The notes below the pieces were generated by a model, which saw nothing but the letters and a program-made list of their open reading frames with translations, searched no databases and was not told where the DNA came from. From positions 62,001-126,000 of the forward strand of contig JASBVF010000025.1 of assembly GCA_030147525.1 (NCBI GenBank): 64,000 nt of DNA, written 5' to 3'. A program made the position numbers and the translations under genes. This DNA is from Bacteroidota bacterium. GTDB lineage: Bacteria; Bacteroidota; Bacteroidia; Chitinophagales; Saprospiraceae. Shown piece by piece: positions 49,571 to 58,638 of the stretch (positions are counted from its first letter, which is position 1; each line of letters begins with the position of its first letter).

Positions 49571-51460
49571 TTAATCTTCGACTTCTTCGGTATCGCTTTT
49601 GGCATCTTTCACCCAGCTGTTGTTTTCAAGGTCCCTGTCCACCATCCGTTTGGAAGGATCTATGTCCACACGCTGTACGTTCTTGATCTTTTCATCCAGT
49701 ATAAACTCATAAGTGGGATGCGTCCAGCGCCAGTCGGGCAGTATGGTGTACTTTTCGCCGGGGAACTCAGCCCCGCTCTTTGCGCCCCGCATGATGTCGA
49801 GCGGAATGTTGTAAACGAGCTTACCGCCATCTTTTAATGTGACCACCACATCCAGCGGCATGGGCACCAGGCTCAGGTTTTCAAGTATGATGCGGGTCTC
49901 TTTGCGATTAGCCTTCTCCACAGTCTTCACGGCATAATCTATTGTTTTGGTGGTGTAAACAAAATACTCCCTGAACCAGTCCAACTCGAGCCCCGATTCC
50001 TTTTCCATGATCCGGATGAAATCGTTGGCGTTCGGGTGCTTGAATTTCCAGGTATTGAAATAACGCAGCATCGCCTTTTTGAAAACCGGCTTGCCCATGA
50101 TGTACTCCAACTGCGTAAGGATGACGTGGCCTTTCACGTAAGACCCCACTCCGTAGGCAGAGTTGGTCGTATAGTGATCTGCATGGGTGGACAGGGGCTC
50201 TTCCCGGCCGCTGGCGTTGAAGCCCACCATGCTGCGGTTGGCGCCCAGGTGCGGATTATCGACGGGGTCGCCGGGCAGGAGCTTCTCTTTTTTCAAAAAA
50301 TTCTCCACCTCTGCGGAAGCATACTCCGTGAAACCCTCGTCCATCCAGGGGTAGAGGCTTTCGTTGGTGCCGAGCAGGCCGTAAAACCAGGCATGCAGCG
50401 ACTCGTGAATGCTCACCCCGACAAGGCTGCCAAAGCTGCGCTCCCCGGTGATGAGGGTGGCCATCGGGTACTCCATGCCACCGTCTCCGCCCTGCAGGAA
50501 GGCGTAACTTTTATAAGGGAACTGGCCGAAGTTTTCATTGGTAAACGTAAAGGCACGGTCCATCACCTTCGGCAGGTTGGCCCAGTACTCACGGGTTTTG
50601 TCATTTTCCTGGTAGAGGAAATGAAGCGTCAGGCCGTCCTTGCGTTCCAGCTTAGTGTGTTTGTAGTCCGGGTCTGCCGTCCAGGCGAAGTCGTGGACGT
50701 TCTCCGCCCGCCAGCGCCAGGTAAGCTTGTCGCCGCTGCCCCAACGAACCGAGGTGCCTTCCGGCTCGTAGCCGTAGCCGATTTCACCGGGGTTTTGCAG
50801 GATGCCGCTGGCGCCGAGGATGTATTTTTTATCGATGGTAATATTCACATCGAAGTCACCCCAGACGCCGTAAAACTCCCGGCCCACGTAGGGGTTGGCA
50901 TGCCAGCCCTGGTAATCGTATTCACTCATTTTAGGGTACCACTGCGTCATGGAGTAGTCGATGCCTTCCTTGTTGTTACGGCCGGAGCGGCGGATCTGAA
51001 CGGGCACCTGCGAGTTGAATTCCATGACAAAAGTGACCACAGATGTTGGCAGAATTGGCTCCGGCAGGGTCACCTCAAGGATCGTCTCGTTGATTTCGTA
51101 ACGGCAGGCTTTCCCGTTCATCGTGAGAGAGTTGACCTTGTGATAGCCGATTTCATTTTCTTTAAGGTTTTGAATGCGCCCTTTGACACGAGGGTCGGAA
51201 TCGGGAAGCACCTGATTCCGGATGTCCATGTTGCTGCCCGGCTGGAAGGCATTGAAGTAAAGGTGGTAGAACACCCGGTTGAGCGTGTCGGGAGAATTGT
51301 TGAAGTATTTGAGCGTCTGTTTGCCCGCAAACTGATGTTTGCTCACATCGAAGTCGATGTCCATGACGTATTCGGCACGTTGTTGCCAGCGGTCGGGTTG
51401 GGCGTAGAGAGCAAGAGAAAAGACAAGTACTGCCAGCGCAGTCAGGAAGTTTTTGGTCAT
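49571..51460 (-). CDS. M1-family zinc aminopeptidase-like, secreted
   Basis: 629 residues from the ATG at 51460, which opens a signal peptide (TKNFLTALAVLVFSLALYAQ). The zinc-binding site is HESLH at 352-356 followed 18 residues later by E375 in MDEGFTEYA, as in HExxH-(18)-E of the M1 family. GGMEYP at 327-332 corresponds to the exopeptidase GxMEN motif with a Tyr in place of Asn. The N-terminal beta domain is present (about 25-220) and the C-terminal part is helical. Secreted or periplasmic; it should degrade peptides from the N-terminus. The preceding in-frame region (51461-51592) would add 44 residues and is not preferred. Confidence 0.92.
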   Translation of the reverse strand: MTKNFLTALAVLVFSLALYAQPDRWQQRAEYVMDIDFDVSKHQFAGKQTLKYFNNSPDTLNRVFYHLYFNAFQPGSNMDIRNQVLPDSDPRVKGRIQNLKENEIGYHKVNSLTMNGKACRYEINETILEVTLPEPILPTSVVTFVMEFNSQVPVQIRRSGRNNKEGIDYSMTQWYPKMSEYDYQGWHANPYVGREFYGVWGDFDVNITIDKKYILGASGILQNPGEIGYGYEPEGTSVRWGSGDKLTWRWRAENVHDFAWTADPDYKHTKLERKDGLTLHFLYQENDKTREYWANLPKVMDRAFTFTNENFGQFPYKSYAFLQGGDGGMEYPMATLITGERSFGSLVGVSIHESLHAWFYGLLGTNESLYPWMDEGFTEYASAEVENFLKKEKLLPGDPVDNPHLGANRSMVGFNASGREEPLSTHADHYTTNSAYGVGSYVKGHVILTQLEYIMGKPVFKKAMLRYFNTWKFKHPNANDFIRIMEKESGLELDWFREYFVYTTKTIDYAVKTVEKANRKETRIILENLSLVPMPLDVVVTLKDGGKLVYNIPLDIMRGAKSGAEFPGEKYTILPDWRWTHPTYEFILDEKIKNVQRVDIDPSKRMVDRDLENNSWVKDAKSDTEEVED

Positions 51461-51738
51461 GATTATTTTTTTGAGCTGCCAGCCATGCGGACAAAGCGGG
51501 CATTTGATCAGAAAATAAATGGAAACCGGAAAAAAGTAACGCTGATCTTCAGCGGCTTGGTTTTCCATGTCATTGTTTCCCTTCACTTTCAAAGATTACT
51601 TCTTTTTATTGCGGTTGCAAAAATGAGAAATGCGAGGGTTTTAGCCAAATTCCGTTTTTGGCTGATATGAACAGCGGCCTGTTCATCCTCGGCGACCGGC
51701 ATTCCTGCCACTGTGGGAAAGATTTTAATTCCCCTACC

Positions 51739-52023
51739 CTATTTCTCCGTTAAAATCCTGGCCCCGGGCCCAAGCTCTGAAGCCAGCAGTTTCAACACGG
51801 CTTCCCTGGCGCTACCTTCCGCCATCACGACGTGTACTGTTTTTTCCTTCGGCAAATGCAACAGCACGGCCTGCACGGATGAAGTCGTAACGATGCCCGC
51901 TGTTGCCATTTCCCGGCGGCAATCTGCCTCCACATCGAATGCAATGACTGTATGGCCTTCCGCCATCAGCTTTTTTGCCAGCATCATGCCTGCACAGGAT
52001 TGAGATATCAAACCGTAAACCAT
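51739..52023 (-). CDS. Lone NAD(P)-binding domain resembling 6-phosphogluconate dehydrogenase, probably degenerate
   Basis: 94 residues from the ATG at 52023. The layout of an N-terminal strand (MVYGLISQ), a helix (AGMMLAKKLMAEGH) and a second strand TVIAFDVEADCR is that of a Rossmann domain, and the VLLHLPKEKTVHVVM segment resembles the 6-phosphogluconate/3-hydroxyisobutyrate dehydrogenase group. The glycine motif is altered and the catalytic C-terminal domain is missing. The gluconate permease lies upstream on the same strand, supporting a 6-phosphogluconate-dehydrogenase ancestry. Whether it is a pseudogene or a small functional protein is unclear. Confidence 0.5.
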   Translation of the reverse strand: MVYGLISQSCAGMMLAKKLMAEGHTVIAFDVEADCRREMATAGIVTTSSVQAVLLHLPKEKTVHVVMAEGSAREAVLKLLASELGPGARILTEK

Positions 52024-52122
52024 AGCTGTAAGTGTAAAGCAGTCAGTTGTCAGGGTTCATGGGGTTTGGCAGACTCAAGCGAAGGTTGCCGATGCCTTCC
52101 GTTTTATTACACGGCTGCTGTT

Positions 52123-53439
52123 TTACAACATCCATTCCATTAAAAGACAGCCTGCCAGCCCTACCAGGGAGACGATGGTCTCCATCACCGTCCAGGATTT
52201 CAGCGTATCGGTAATTGACAGATTAAAGTATTCCTTGAACAGCCAGAAGCCGGTGTCGTTCACCTGCGAACAGGTCAGGCTGCCCGCCCCGGTGGCCAGT
52301 ACCAGCAGCTCGGGGCTGACAGCACCCGTCGTCACCAGTGGCTGTACGATACCTGCCGCCGTCAGTGCTGCTACGGTGGCCGAACCCAGCGCAATTCGCA
52401 GAGCGGCGGCAATACACCAGGCCATAACGAGTGGCGAAAGGTTGACGTTTTGCATTAAACTCACGATGTAATCGCTCGTACCGCTATTGACCAACACCTG
52501 TTTGAAAGCACCGCCTCCCGCAATGACAAGCATGATGATGGCGACTGGTTTTACGGATTCGGCCATGCCGTCCATGATTACCCGCAGCGATTTGCCCGAC
52601 GGCTTGCCCAGGGTCCAGACGGCTATGAGCACGGCAATGAGCAAAGCGATGATGGGGTCGCCCGTAAACTGGAGGATTTGATTCAGCAGGCTTTCTTTAG
52701 GCAGGGTGAGTTTTGAAACAGCCGCCAGCGCCATGAGCAGCACGGGTATCAGGGCCGTAAAAACGGATATGCCGAAGGAAGGGAGCAGCTCTGGCGCTAT
52801 TTCTCTTTTTTTAAAAAGCTGGGTGGGGATTTCCGTGGTGAAATTCCTGAATGTTTTACCAAAAACAACCCCCGCCAGAATGACCGTCGGCACGGCCAGC
52901 ACGAGCCCGTACAGCAAAGTCATTTGCATATCAGCCCCGTAAAACTCCACGATCGTCGTCGGAGCCGGATGCGGCGGCAGAAAACCGTGGGTCACCGAAA
53001 GTGCGGCGATGATCGGCAGCCCTACGTAAAGCAATGGCAGCTTCGACTCCTGCGCCACCGCAAAAATGATGGGAATGACCACCAGAAATGCCACCGAGTA
53101 AAACATGGGAACGCCAACGATGAACCCGGTAAGCACCATGGCCCACGGCAATTGCCTGATGCCGAAGTTTTGGATTAAACGCTGCGATATGACCCGGGCC
53201 GCACCGCTCTCTGCGATTATCCCGCCCAGCATCGCCCCGAACCCGAGGATCAATGCCAGGCTGCCGAGCGTACTTCCGACGCCTTCCTGTATGGCATCGA
53301 CGGTTTCGAGCGGCGTCATTCCCACGCCCATACCCACTCCGAGCGAAACGAGGATCAGGGCGATGAATGCATTGATCCTGAAACCTAAGATCATGATGAG
53401 TAAAATGGCGATTCCGAGTGCAATGATGAGTAATGGCAT
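52123..53439 (-). CDS. gntT: Gluconate:H+ symporter (GntP family)
   Basis: 438 residues from the ATG at 53439; upstream in-frame residues are hydrophilic and implausible. About 12-14 hydrophobic helices, with GntP signatures ALILVSLGVGMGVGMTP, ILGFGAMLGGIIAESGAARV, HGFLPPHPAPTTIVEFYGA and, near the end, TGAGSLTCSQVNDTGFWLFK. It imports gluconate or a related sugar acid. The nearby NAD-binding remnant hints at a former gluconate-catabolic group; no kinase is in view. Confidence 0.93.
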   Translation of the reverse strand: MPLLIIALGIAILLIMILGFRINAFIALILVSLGVGMGVGMTPLETVDAIQEGVGSTLGSLALILGFGAMLGGIIAESGAARVISQRLIQNFGIRQLPWAMVLTGFIVGVPMFYSVAFLVVIPIIFAVAQESKLPLLYVGLPIIAALSVTHGFLPPHPAPTTIVEFYGADMQMTLLYGLVLAVPTVILAGVVFGKTFRNFTTEIPTQLFKKREIAPELLPSFGISVFTALIPVLLMALAAVSKLTLPKESLLNQILQFTGDPIIALLIAVLIAVWTLGKPSGKSLRVIMDGMAESVKPVAIIMLVIAGGGAFKQVLVNSGTSDYIVSLMQNVNLSPLVMAWCIAAALRIALGSATVAALTAAGIVQPLVTTGAVSPELLVLATGAGSLTCSQVNDTGFWLFKEYFNLSITDTLKSWTVMETIVSLVGLAGCLLMEWML

Positions 53440-53578
53440 GGTTGGATGTGTTTTGTCGAATTGTCGATTTGGTGTCGTGGCTTTTGCGGGTGTGGCTTCA
53501 GGCGTCGTGAATGTATGGCCGGGTTTACAGCTTTTGGGCAATCACACGGACAACATCGGGGGCAACTCCCCTCCCCGA

Positions 53579-54358
53579 TCAGGGAATGACCGTAAAATTC
53601 ATACTGCCGGCCGCCTGCTGATTGACGGTAAACTCAATGGTATAGCGGCCGGGCGCCCAGAAGTACAGGTCAGATCTTTCAATAAAACCGGTGTAACAAA
53701 TGGCGCCTTCGGCCTGCGTCAGCCTCAGTTGGCGGATGGGCACGATGTTGCGGTTTTGATCATAGATCACACCGGAGATGTAAGGGTCGGGCAGGTCCTG
53801 ATTTAATAAAACGGCGACGACCATCTGCCGCTTGGCCTCCTCTACCCGGATGCGGTCGTGGCTTTCCGGGCAACAGCGGCTCTGGTAATCGACCAGCCAG
53901 CAGATCTTCGGAAACTGCACTTCCACCGGCTTATCCATGTTGATGAAATAAATAGTAGCGGCAGCCGCCGCAATGCCCACCATCCAGAGCCAGACCGGCA
54001 CACGGGCTTTGGTTTGCGCAGGGGCGGTCGTTTTTTCAGGCTCTTTGGTTTTCGGAGCAGGGCGGGCAGGGCCGGAAGGCCGGGCGGGCTTTTTCGCCGG
54101 TTTCTCCATCTGGTCGAGTAAGTCAAGCAGGTCGGCGTTGATGCGGTTGAGTTGCACGTTGTACTCCCCGGGGGCGAGCACGTCCCTTGTTTTGTCTTTT
54201 TGCGTTTGATGAAACCTGGCAGAAATGCCGTAGAGCGTTTTGAGTGGCTCTTTTGAAGAGCCGGACCGCTCCAGCATATCGGTCAACTGTTCGATGGCCT
54301 TAGCCGTTTCGCCGGAGCTGATGAGTTTGGTGATTAGATTACGATCTTCCTTTTTCAT
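53579..54358 (-). CDS. EAD11-like effector-associated domain fused to a membrane helix and exported domain
   Basis: 259 residues from the ATG at 54358; residues encoded further upstream look like read-through. Residues about 5-85 form a small helical domain (LITKLISSGETAKAIEQLTD, then ISARFHQTQKDK and NVQLNRINADLLDLLDQM), which matches my memory of effector-associated domain 11, a death-like adaptor module found in bacterial conflict systems. A Pro/Lys/Ala linker (86-119) leads to one membrane helix (120-139, PVWLWMVGIAAAAATIYFI), then a 115-residue external domain with cysteines CWLVDYQSRCC. The helix could link an outside sensor to an inside adaptor. No effector gene is adjacent. Confidence 0.7.
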   Translation of the reverse strand: MKKEDRNLITKLISSGETAKAIEQLTDMLERSGSSKEPLKTLYGISARFHQTQKDKTRDVLAPGEYNVQLNRINADLLDLLDQMEKPAKKPARPSGPARPAPKTKEPEKTTAPAQTKARVPVWLWMVGIAAAAATIYFINMDKPVEVQFPKICWLVDYQSRCCPESHDRIRVEEAKRQMVVAVLLNQDLPDPYISGVIYDQNRNIVPIRQLRLTQAEGAICYTGFIERSDLYFWAPGRYTIEFTVNQQAAGSMNFTVIP

Positions 54359-54610
54359 AAGAGAAGTTGAGGCGGCGCTGAGATCAGTTTGATTAAAAAA
54401 AACGGCTGAATGTAGGGAACCGGAGGAACACTTCCAAAAGAATGTAGCGACACCCGCATAAACGGGGGCTCTGCTTCTTTCTTTTTTGATGAAAATCATC
54501 CCGGTCACGTGATCCCTATCACTTTCTTTCCGGCTTTTAAGGTGTTATTTAAGAGAAACTAACGGCCCGGCAGTGGGCCTGACGGAAATTATTTCACCAA
54601 AAAAGAAACC

Positions 54611-56293
54611 ATGAAAAAGCTAATAATTCCCATCGCCGTGTTATTGCTTGCGTTTATTGCCGTGCAGGGAGTCGCACAAACCGAAGAGCAACTGCTCGCC
54701 CAGCTTCTTGAAGACGAACGCACCAGCGTGGAAGCACTGGTCTTGTATCCGGAGAAAACGAGACTTGCCATTCTGGAAGCCTCCAAATACCCGGAGACCC
54801 TGATCAAGCTGGAATCGATGCAGTCTCGCACCAGCCAGGCATTTCAGTCTCTCCTGCAGCAGTATCCACAGGAAACGCAGGAGGCTATCTACGACCTGAC
54901 GAGATACCCCGGGCTCATTGCCCGGTTGGCCAATGAACGGAGCGAGGCGCCGGATCTTATTTTAAATGACTATCCTGTGGAGATTCACAAGCGGGTCAAA
55001 GACGCATTTTACAACCATCGCTATCTGCTCTCCGACGCCGACCGCCTGCAAAAGGAGTGGAATGGTGCTTTTGAAAACCTGCTGCAGGACTACCCTGCCC
55101 TCGTTCGGGATGCCTTGCGGCAATTGGTCGAACTGCCTGAAGTACTGGATATTTTATCGGACAATATCCGGATGACCGTGCTTGTCGGCGACCTTTACCA
55201 GCGCCGCCCGGCCTGGCTGCTGCAGCAACTGGATAGCCTCAATCTCGTCGTTGCCAACGAAAGGGCCAAAGAACTGAACGACTGGAAAAACAGCCTGGAG
55301 CAGAACCCGCAGGCAAAGCAGGAATTCATCGCCTCCACGGAAGAGTTCGCCAACGAATATGGCAATGATGACAGCTACTACGAGTATGACGATGATCTTT
55401 ATTTCTACGAAGATGCTCCGGAGGAGACTGTGATCGAGCACCATTATTACCATCATTACCCCTACTGGTTCGGTTATCCAACCTGGTACGTTTATCCTCG
55501 CTGGCGGCCGTACCCCTGGTGGTGGGACTGGGGATTTTACTGGGGCCCGAACCGGATGATCGTAATTGTGGACATGCCTTCCTATTACTTCACGCACTGG
55601 TATTTCTACCGGCCTTACCATCACCACCATTACCCGCACCTGTCTGCTCACTTCGCCAATCACTACTACGGCCACCGCACATCGAGCAGCAGCGTGACCA
55701 GAACAGTGATCAACTGGCGGGAAGACAACCGGAACGTGGTTTCTGAAAGTTGGCTGGCTGATGCACGAAGCAGACCGGATGCCTTCCGTGAATTCGGGAA
55801 GTTTGAAGAGTCCCGTGTGAACTACAACCGGAAACACGCTGATCAGCCGCTGACGCAACGAGAGTTTCTTGATAAAAACAGCCGGAAGTACCCCGAGCTT
55901 TCGAAAGAAGCCGCCAGGACCCAAGCCCCCGAGCGCAGGGATCGCACCACAACAGAACCTCCCGTTCAAAAACGCAAAACCGAACCTGTGGTAAAACCTC
56001 CTTCCCGGAAGGACCCCGTCACCGTCCCCCGCACCAGGACGGAGCCAGAGATAAGGCAGCAACCCAAAGCCAACAATCAAACTCCACAAAAGCGGCAGCA
56101 TGTTGACATCCCAAAAGTTGACAAGGCCAGAGATTACCACAAAAACACCTGGGAGAAATCGAAAATTGAACAGCCCCGCAGGCAGACTACCCCCAGCGTT
56201 CGCCGGCAGCCTGCTCCCAAAGCCAAAACACAGCCCGCCCCGAAAACAAAAACCGCTCCCCGAACCACCACGAAGAAGAAAGGCGGAGGGTGA
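54611..56293 (+). CDS. Secreted protein with repeat-rich N-terminus, aromatic/His-rich core and basic tail
   Basis: 560 residues with a signal peptide (KKLIIPIAVLLLAFIAVQGVAQ). Residues about 25-245 are helical and have several P-x-x-LxxLxx motifs such as ALVLYPEKTRLAILEASKYP and LLQQYPQETQEAIYDL, resembling the DUF3300-type repeats. An acidic stretch (about 250-275, DDSYYEYDDDLYFYED) leads to a segment very rich in His, Tyr, Trp and Pro (about 280-355: HHYYHHYPYWFGYP, WRPYPWWWDWGFYWGP, YRPYHHHHYPH). The end (about 420-560) is a long basic Pro/Lys/Arg/Thr-rich disordered tail. No enzyme motif; I do not recognise a function. The unusual composition could bind metals or other polymers. Confidence 0.85.
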   Translation: MKKLIIPIAVLLLAFIAVQGVAQTEEQLLAQLLEDERTSVEALVLYPEKTRLAILEASKYPETLIKLESMQSRTSQAFQSLLQQYPQETQEAIYDLTRYPGLIARLANERSEAPDLILNDYPVEIHKRVKDAFYNHRYLLSDADRLQKEWNGAFENLLQDYPALVRDALRQLVELPEVLDILSDNIRMTVLVGDLYQRRPAWLLQQLDSLNLVVANERAKELNDWKNSLEQNPQAKQEFIASTEEFANEYGNDDSYYEYDDDLYFYEDAPEETVIEHHYYHHYPYWFGYPTWYVYPRWRPYPWWWDWGFYWGPNRMIVIVDMPSYYFTHWYFYRPYHHHHYPHLSAHFANHYYGHRTSSSSVTRTVINWREDNRNVVSESWLADARSRPDAFREFGKFEESRVNYNRKHADQPLTQREFLDKNSRKYPELSKEAARTQAPERRDRTTTEPPVQKRKTEPVVKPPSRKDPVTVPRTRTEPEIRQQPKANNQTPQKRQHVDIPKVDKARDYHKNTWEKSKIEQPRRQTTPSVRRQPAPKAKTQPAPKTKTAPRTTTKKKGGG

Positions 56294-56563
56294 AGATTTG
56301 ACAGTTAAGCAATTAGCTTTCAGCTGGTTAGACAGGCTGACCATCAGGCGGCAGGCGGCTGCTGAAGTCCCCTGCCGAAGGTTTTTGATAAAAGTCAACC
56401 AGCATGATTGATAAATGTCATTAAAAAGGGCAGTGAAGTCCGCTTACTTTGCTTCCATTACAAAAAAGTTCTTTCAATTAATATCCGATAACAGGAGAAA
56501 GGAGGGCTGGAAAAACCCCTCTTTAGTTTTCAGCCCTTCTGTATCCATTTAAAACCATTCGTC
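56294..56563. other. Leader region of the hsp20 gene with a hairpin
   Basis: No gene. A hairpin pairs AGGGCTGGAAAAAC-type sequence at 56502-56516 with GTTTTCAGCCCT at 56526-56537, ending 26 bases before the hsp20 ATG. It could be a terminator of the preceding gene or a structure in the leader of the heat-shock gene. Confidence 0.35.
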
Positions 56564-57007
56564 ATGTCACTCATCAAATGGAGATCCCCCAGCGATTTGA
56601 TGCCAGCTTTCCCCAACTGGGTAGATAACATCTTCAGGGACGACGACTTCTTTGCGAACAGATGGACCCGTGAAATGACAGTGCCTGCCGTCAACGTACA
56701 GGAAACTGACAAGGAATTCCGTCTGGAAGTAGCCGCCCCGGGAATGAAGAAAGAAGATTTTAAGTTGGAAGTGAAGGAGGGCATGCTTTACATCAGTGCT
56801 GAAAAGAAAACAGAGAAAGAAGAAAAAGACGAGCATTACACTCGCAGAGAATTTAGCTACAGTACTTTCAGTCGTTCATTCTGGTTACCGGAAAACGTGA
56901 AAGCTGACGAGATCAAAGCAGTTTACAAAGAAGGTATTTTGAACCTCGTTTTGCCTAAAGTTAAAGTTGAGAAAAAAGCACCTGCTAAAATGATCGAGAT
57001 TAAATAA
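56564..57007 (+). CDS. Small heat-shock protein Hsp20
   Basis: 147 residues. The alpha-crystallin domain spans about 35-130: AVNVQETDKEFRLEVAAPG, MKKEDFKLEVKEGMLYISAE and the AYKEGILNLVLPKVK signature, and the end carries AKMIEIK, the I-x-I-like C-terminal tail. Acts as an ATP-independent chaperone binding unfolded proteins. Single-gene unit; a leader hairpin lies upstream. Confidence 0.96.
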   Translation: MSLIKWRSPSDLMPAFPNWVDNIFRDDDFFANRWTREMTVPAVNVQETDKEFRLEVAAPGMKKEDFKLEVKEGMLYISAEKKTEKEEKDEHYTRREFSYSTFSRSFWLPENVKADEIKAVYKEGILNLVLPKVKVEKKAPAKMIEIK

Positions 57008-57213
57008 GCCGAGCATGGCAAGTTTGGTTTTCGATTTAACGAAGTTATTAAAGATCTCATTCTTCAATGTGAGAGGTGTATCACGGAAGTCATCGGAATC
57101 GGTGGCTTCCTTTTTTTCTGGGAAAAAGCATTCGGGTTTAATACAAACCGGAAGGCAAACAGTTAAGCGTTCCGTCGTTCCTTGAGCAAAACAACATGGG
57201 CAAAGCTGCAATA

Positions 57214-57585
57214 TTATTCCTCTAAAATATTAGCAATGATCCGCTTCAGATCAGCGGCGAGAATGGGCTTGGTAAGGTAGGCTGTGGCACCGGACATTTT
57301 ACCCTTTTCAATATCTTCCCGCTGGGCGCTGGCCGATAGAAAAACAAACGGAATATCTGCGGTGGAAGGATTTTTTTTGACAAGATTAAGCACTTCGTAG
57401 CCGTCGATGACGGGAATCTGAATATCAGAGATAATCAGATCGGGCAAATGCTCTAATGCCATTTGAACACCCTTTTCGCCGTTGTCGGCGCCAAGTACCT
57501 CATACCCATCTAACTCAAGAATCTCGAGTGTATTTTCCAGGATGGCCAGATTATCTTCAACGAAAAGGATGGTTCTTTTTTTCAT
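57214..57585 (-). CDS. Single-domain response regulator (CheY-like receiver)
   Basis: 123 residues made of a receiver domain only. The acidic pair E10-D11, phosphorylation site D54 (IISDIQIP), S84 in FLSAS and K106 in LTKPI are all present. No output domain; the partner kinase is not in the window. A TAnnTTTG -7 box lies 38 bases upstream, so it has its own promoter. Confidence 0.94.
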   Translation of the reverse strand: MKKRTILFVEDNLAILENTLEILELDGYEVLGADNGEKGVQMALEHLPDLIISDIQIPVIDGYEVLNLVKKNPSTADIPFVFLSASAQREDIEKGKMSGATAYLTKPILAADLKRIIANILEE

Positions 57586-57622
57586 GCGTGTAAAAACATT
57601 GTTTTGGGAGTTGATAACAAGT

Positions 57623-57630
57623 CAAAAGTA
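57623..57630 (-). promoter_or_regulatory. -7 promoter box of the response regulator gene
   Basis: Minus-strand TACTTTTG (57630-57623) fits TAnnTTTG and lies 38 bases before the ATG at 57585. Confidence 0.5.
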
Positions 57631-57854
57631 GAAAAGAAACACCATTTCCGACAAACAACTGACGGATTTTTTCACGTCACAAACCTACCGAAAGACAAAG
57701 CTGCTGACAATGTGTGGATTAGCTTTCGTAAAAACGAAGAGGCATGAGGAATTGTACGGGTGGAGCAGAAGGTGGCCGTGAATGTGCGAATCGTGAAACA
57801 CGAAACGCACATCCCGAACCGGGGAGTTGTCAAACTATTCCAGGGATAGATCGT

Positions 57855-58175
57855 CTATTTCGCTGTTGCTCCGGAGAACTTTTCCAGCACGCTTTCCAGC
57901 TGGTTACCCGGAATCATGCCGACATGCCGCCATTTTTCCTTGCCATTTTGAAACACAACGAAGGTGGGTACGCCGCTGATGCCCATGCTGGTGGCAAATT
58001 GTTGGTTGCGGTCGATATCTATTTTGATGATACTCGCTTTGTCGCCAATGCTCTTTTTGACTTTTTCCAGCACCGGAGCCATGGCTTTGCAAGGGCCGCA
58101 CCAGGCGGCAGTGAAGTCTACGAGTACCGGTTTTTCGCTTTTGATGAGGTCGGAAAATGAAACTTTGGTTGCCAT
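57855..58175 (-). CDS. trxA: Thioredoxin
   Basis: 106 residues from the ATG at 58175; upstream in-frame codons run through a hairpin. The active site is WCGPC at 25-29 in the usual position, with the cis-proline in GVPTFVVFQNG. It reduces disulfides in the cytoplasm. A 9-bp hairpin (AGAGCATCC at 58192-58200 with GGATGCTCT at 58206-58214) lies in the leader, about 17 bases before the ATG; it could affect expression or end a transcript. Confidence 0.94.
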   Translation of the reverse strand: MATKVSFSDLIKSEKPVLVDFTAAWCGPCKAMAPVLEKVKKSIGDKASIIKIDIDRNQQFATSMGISGVPTFVVFQNGKEKWRHVGMIPGNQLESVLEKFSGATAK

Positions 58176-58638
58176 AATTTTCAGAATTAAAAGAGCATCC
58201 TCAAGGGATGCTCTGTGAAACAATTTAATCACCCGAAATATGAATCTTCTTTAAAAATCCATTTGTGCGACAAAGTTCATTTTAATTCTGTCTATTGTCT
58301 GTGAGGCTTATCACACAAAAGATTTTACGAAGTAACGACTTTAATTGACGTGAGGATGATGACGATCGTCAGTCCTTGGTTTGACTTTTATCAGGCATCC
58401 TGCCAGTGATAAAATTCATCAGAGAGCCGTGACATCCCTCACCCGACTTCCGGGTTACGGCGGATATATTTGAAAGAACGATAAAATGGGATATTTCTAC
58501 TCTAAAAACACGGTTCTCCGCAATGTTGTTTGACGTTGTAGTTTTCGCAAATAATTCATCATTTCATCACCGGATTGAAATGGGAGTGTAAAAAACTGCT
58601 GCCTGTCGTCCGATGGTGAAAGTTTAAATATACCCGCC
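58176..58638. other. Divergent intergenic region between thioredoxin and coiled-coil genes
   Basis: No gene is supported. A leader hairpin of trxA (58192-58214) and a 10-bp palindrome GACGATCGTC at about 58367-58376 are the only structures noted. No TAnnTTTG box was found. Confidence 0.35.

Noticed and set aside
50036-51670. 544-codon plus-strand frame opposite the M1 peptidase
   Set aside because: Shadow of the peptidase gene; HESLH and DEGFTEYA prove the minus-strand frame.
55154-56398. 414-codon minus-strand frame opposite the aromatic-rich secreted protein
   Set aside because: The plus strand has an export signal and the odd composition is a property of that frame; the minus frame has no start context or domain.
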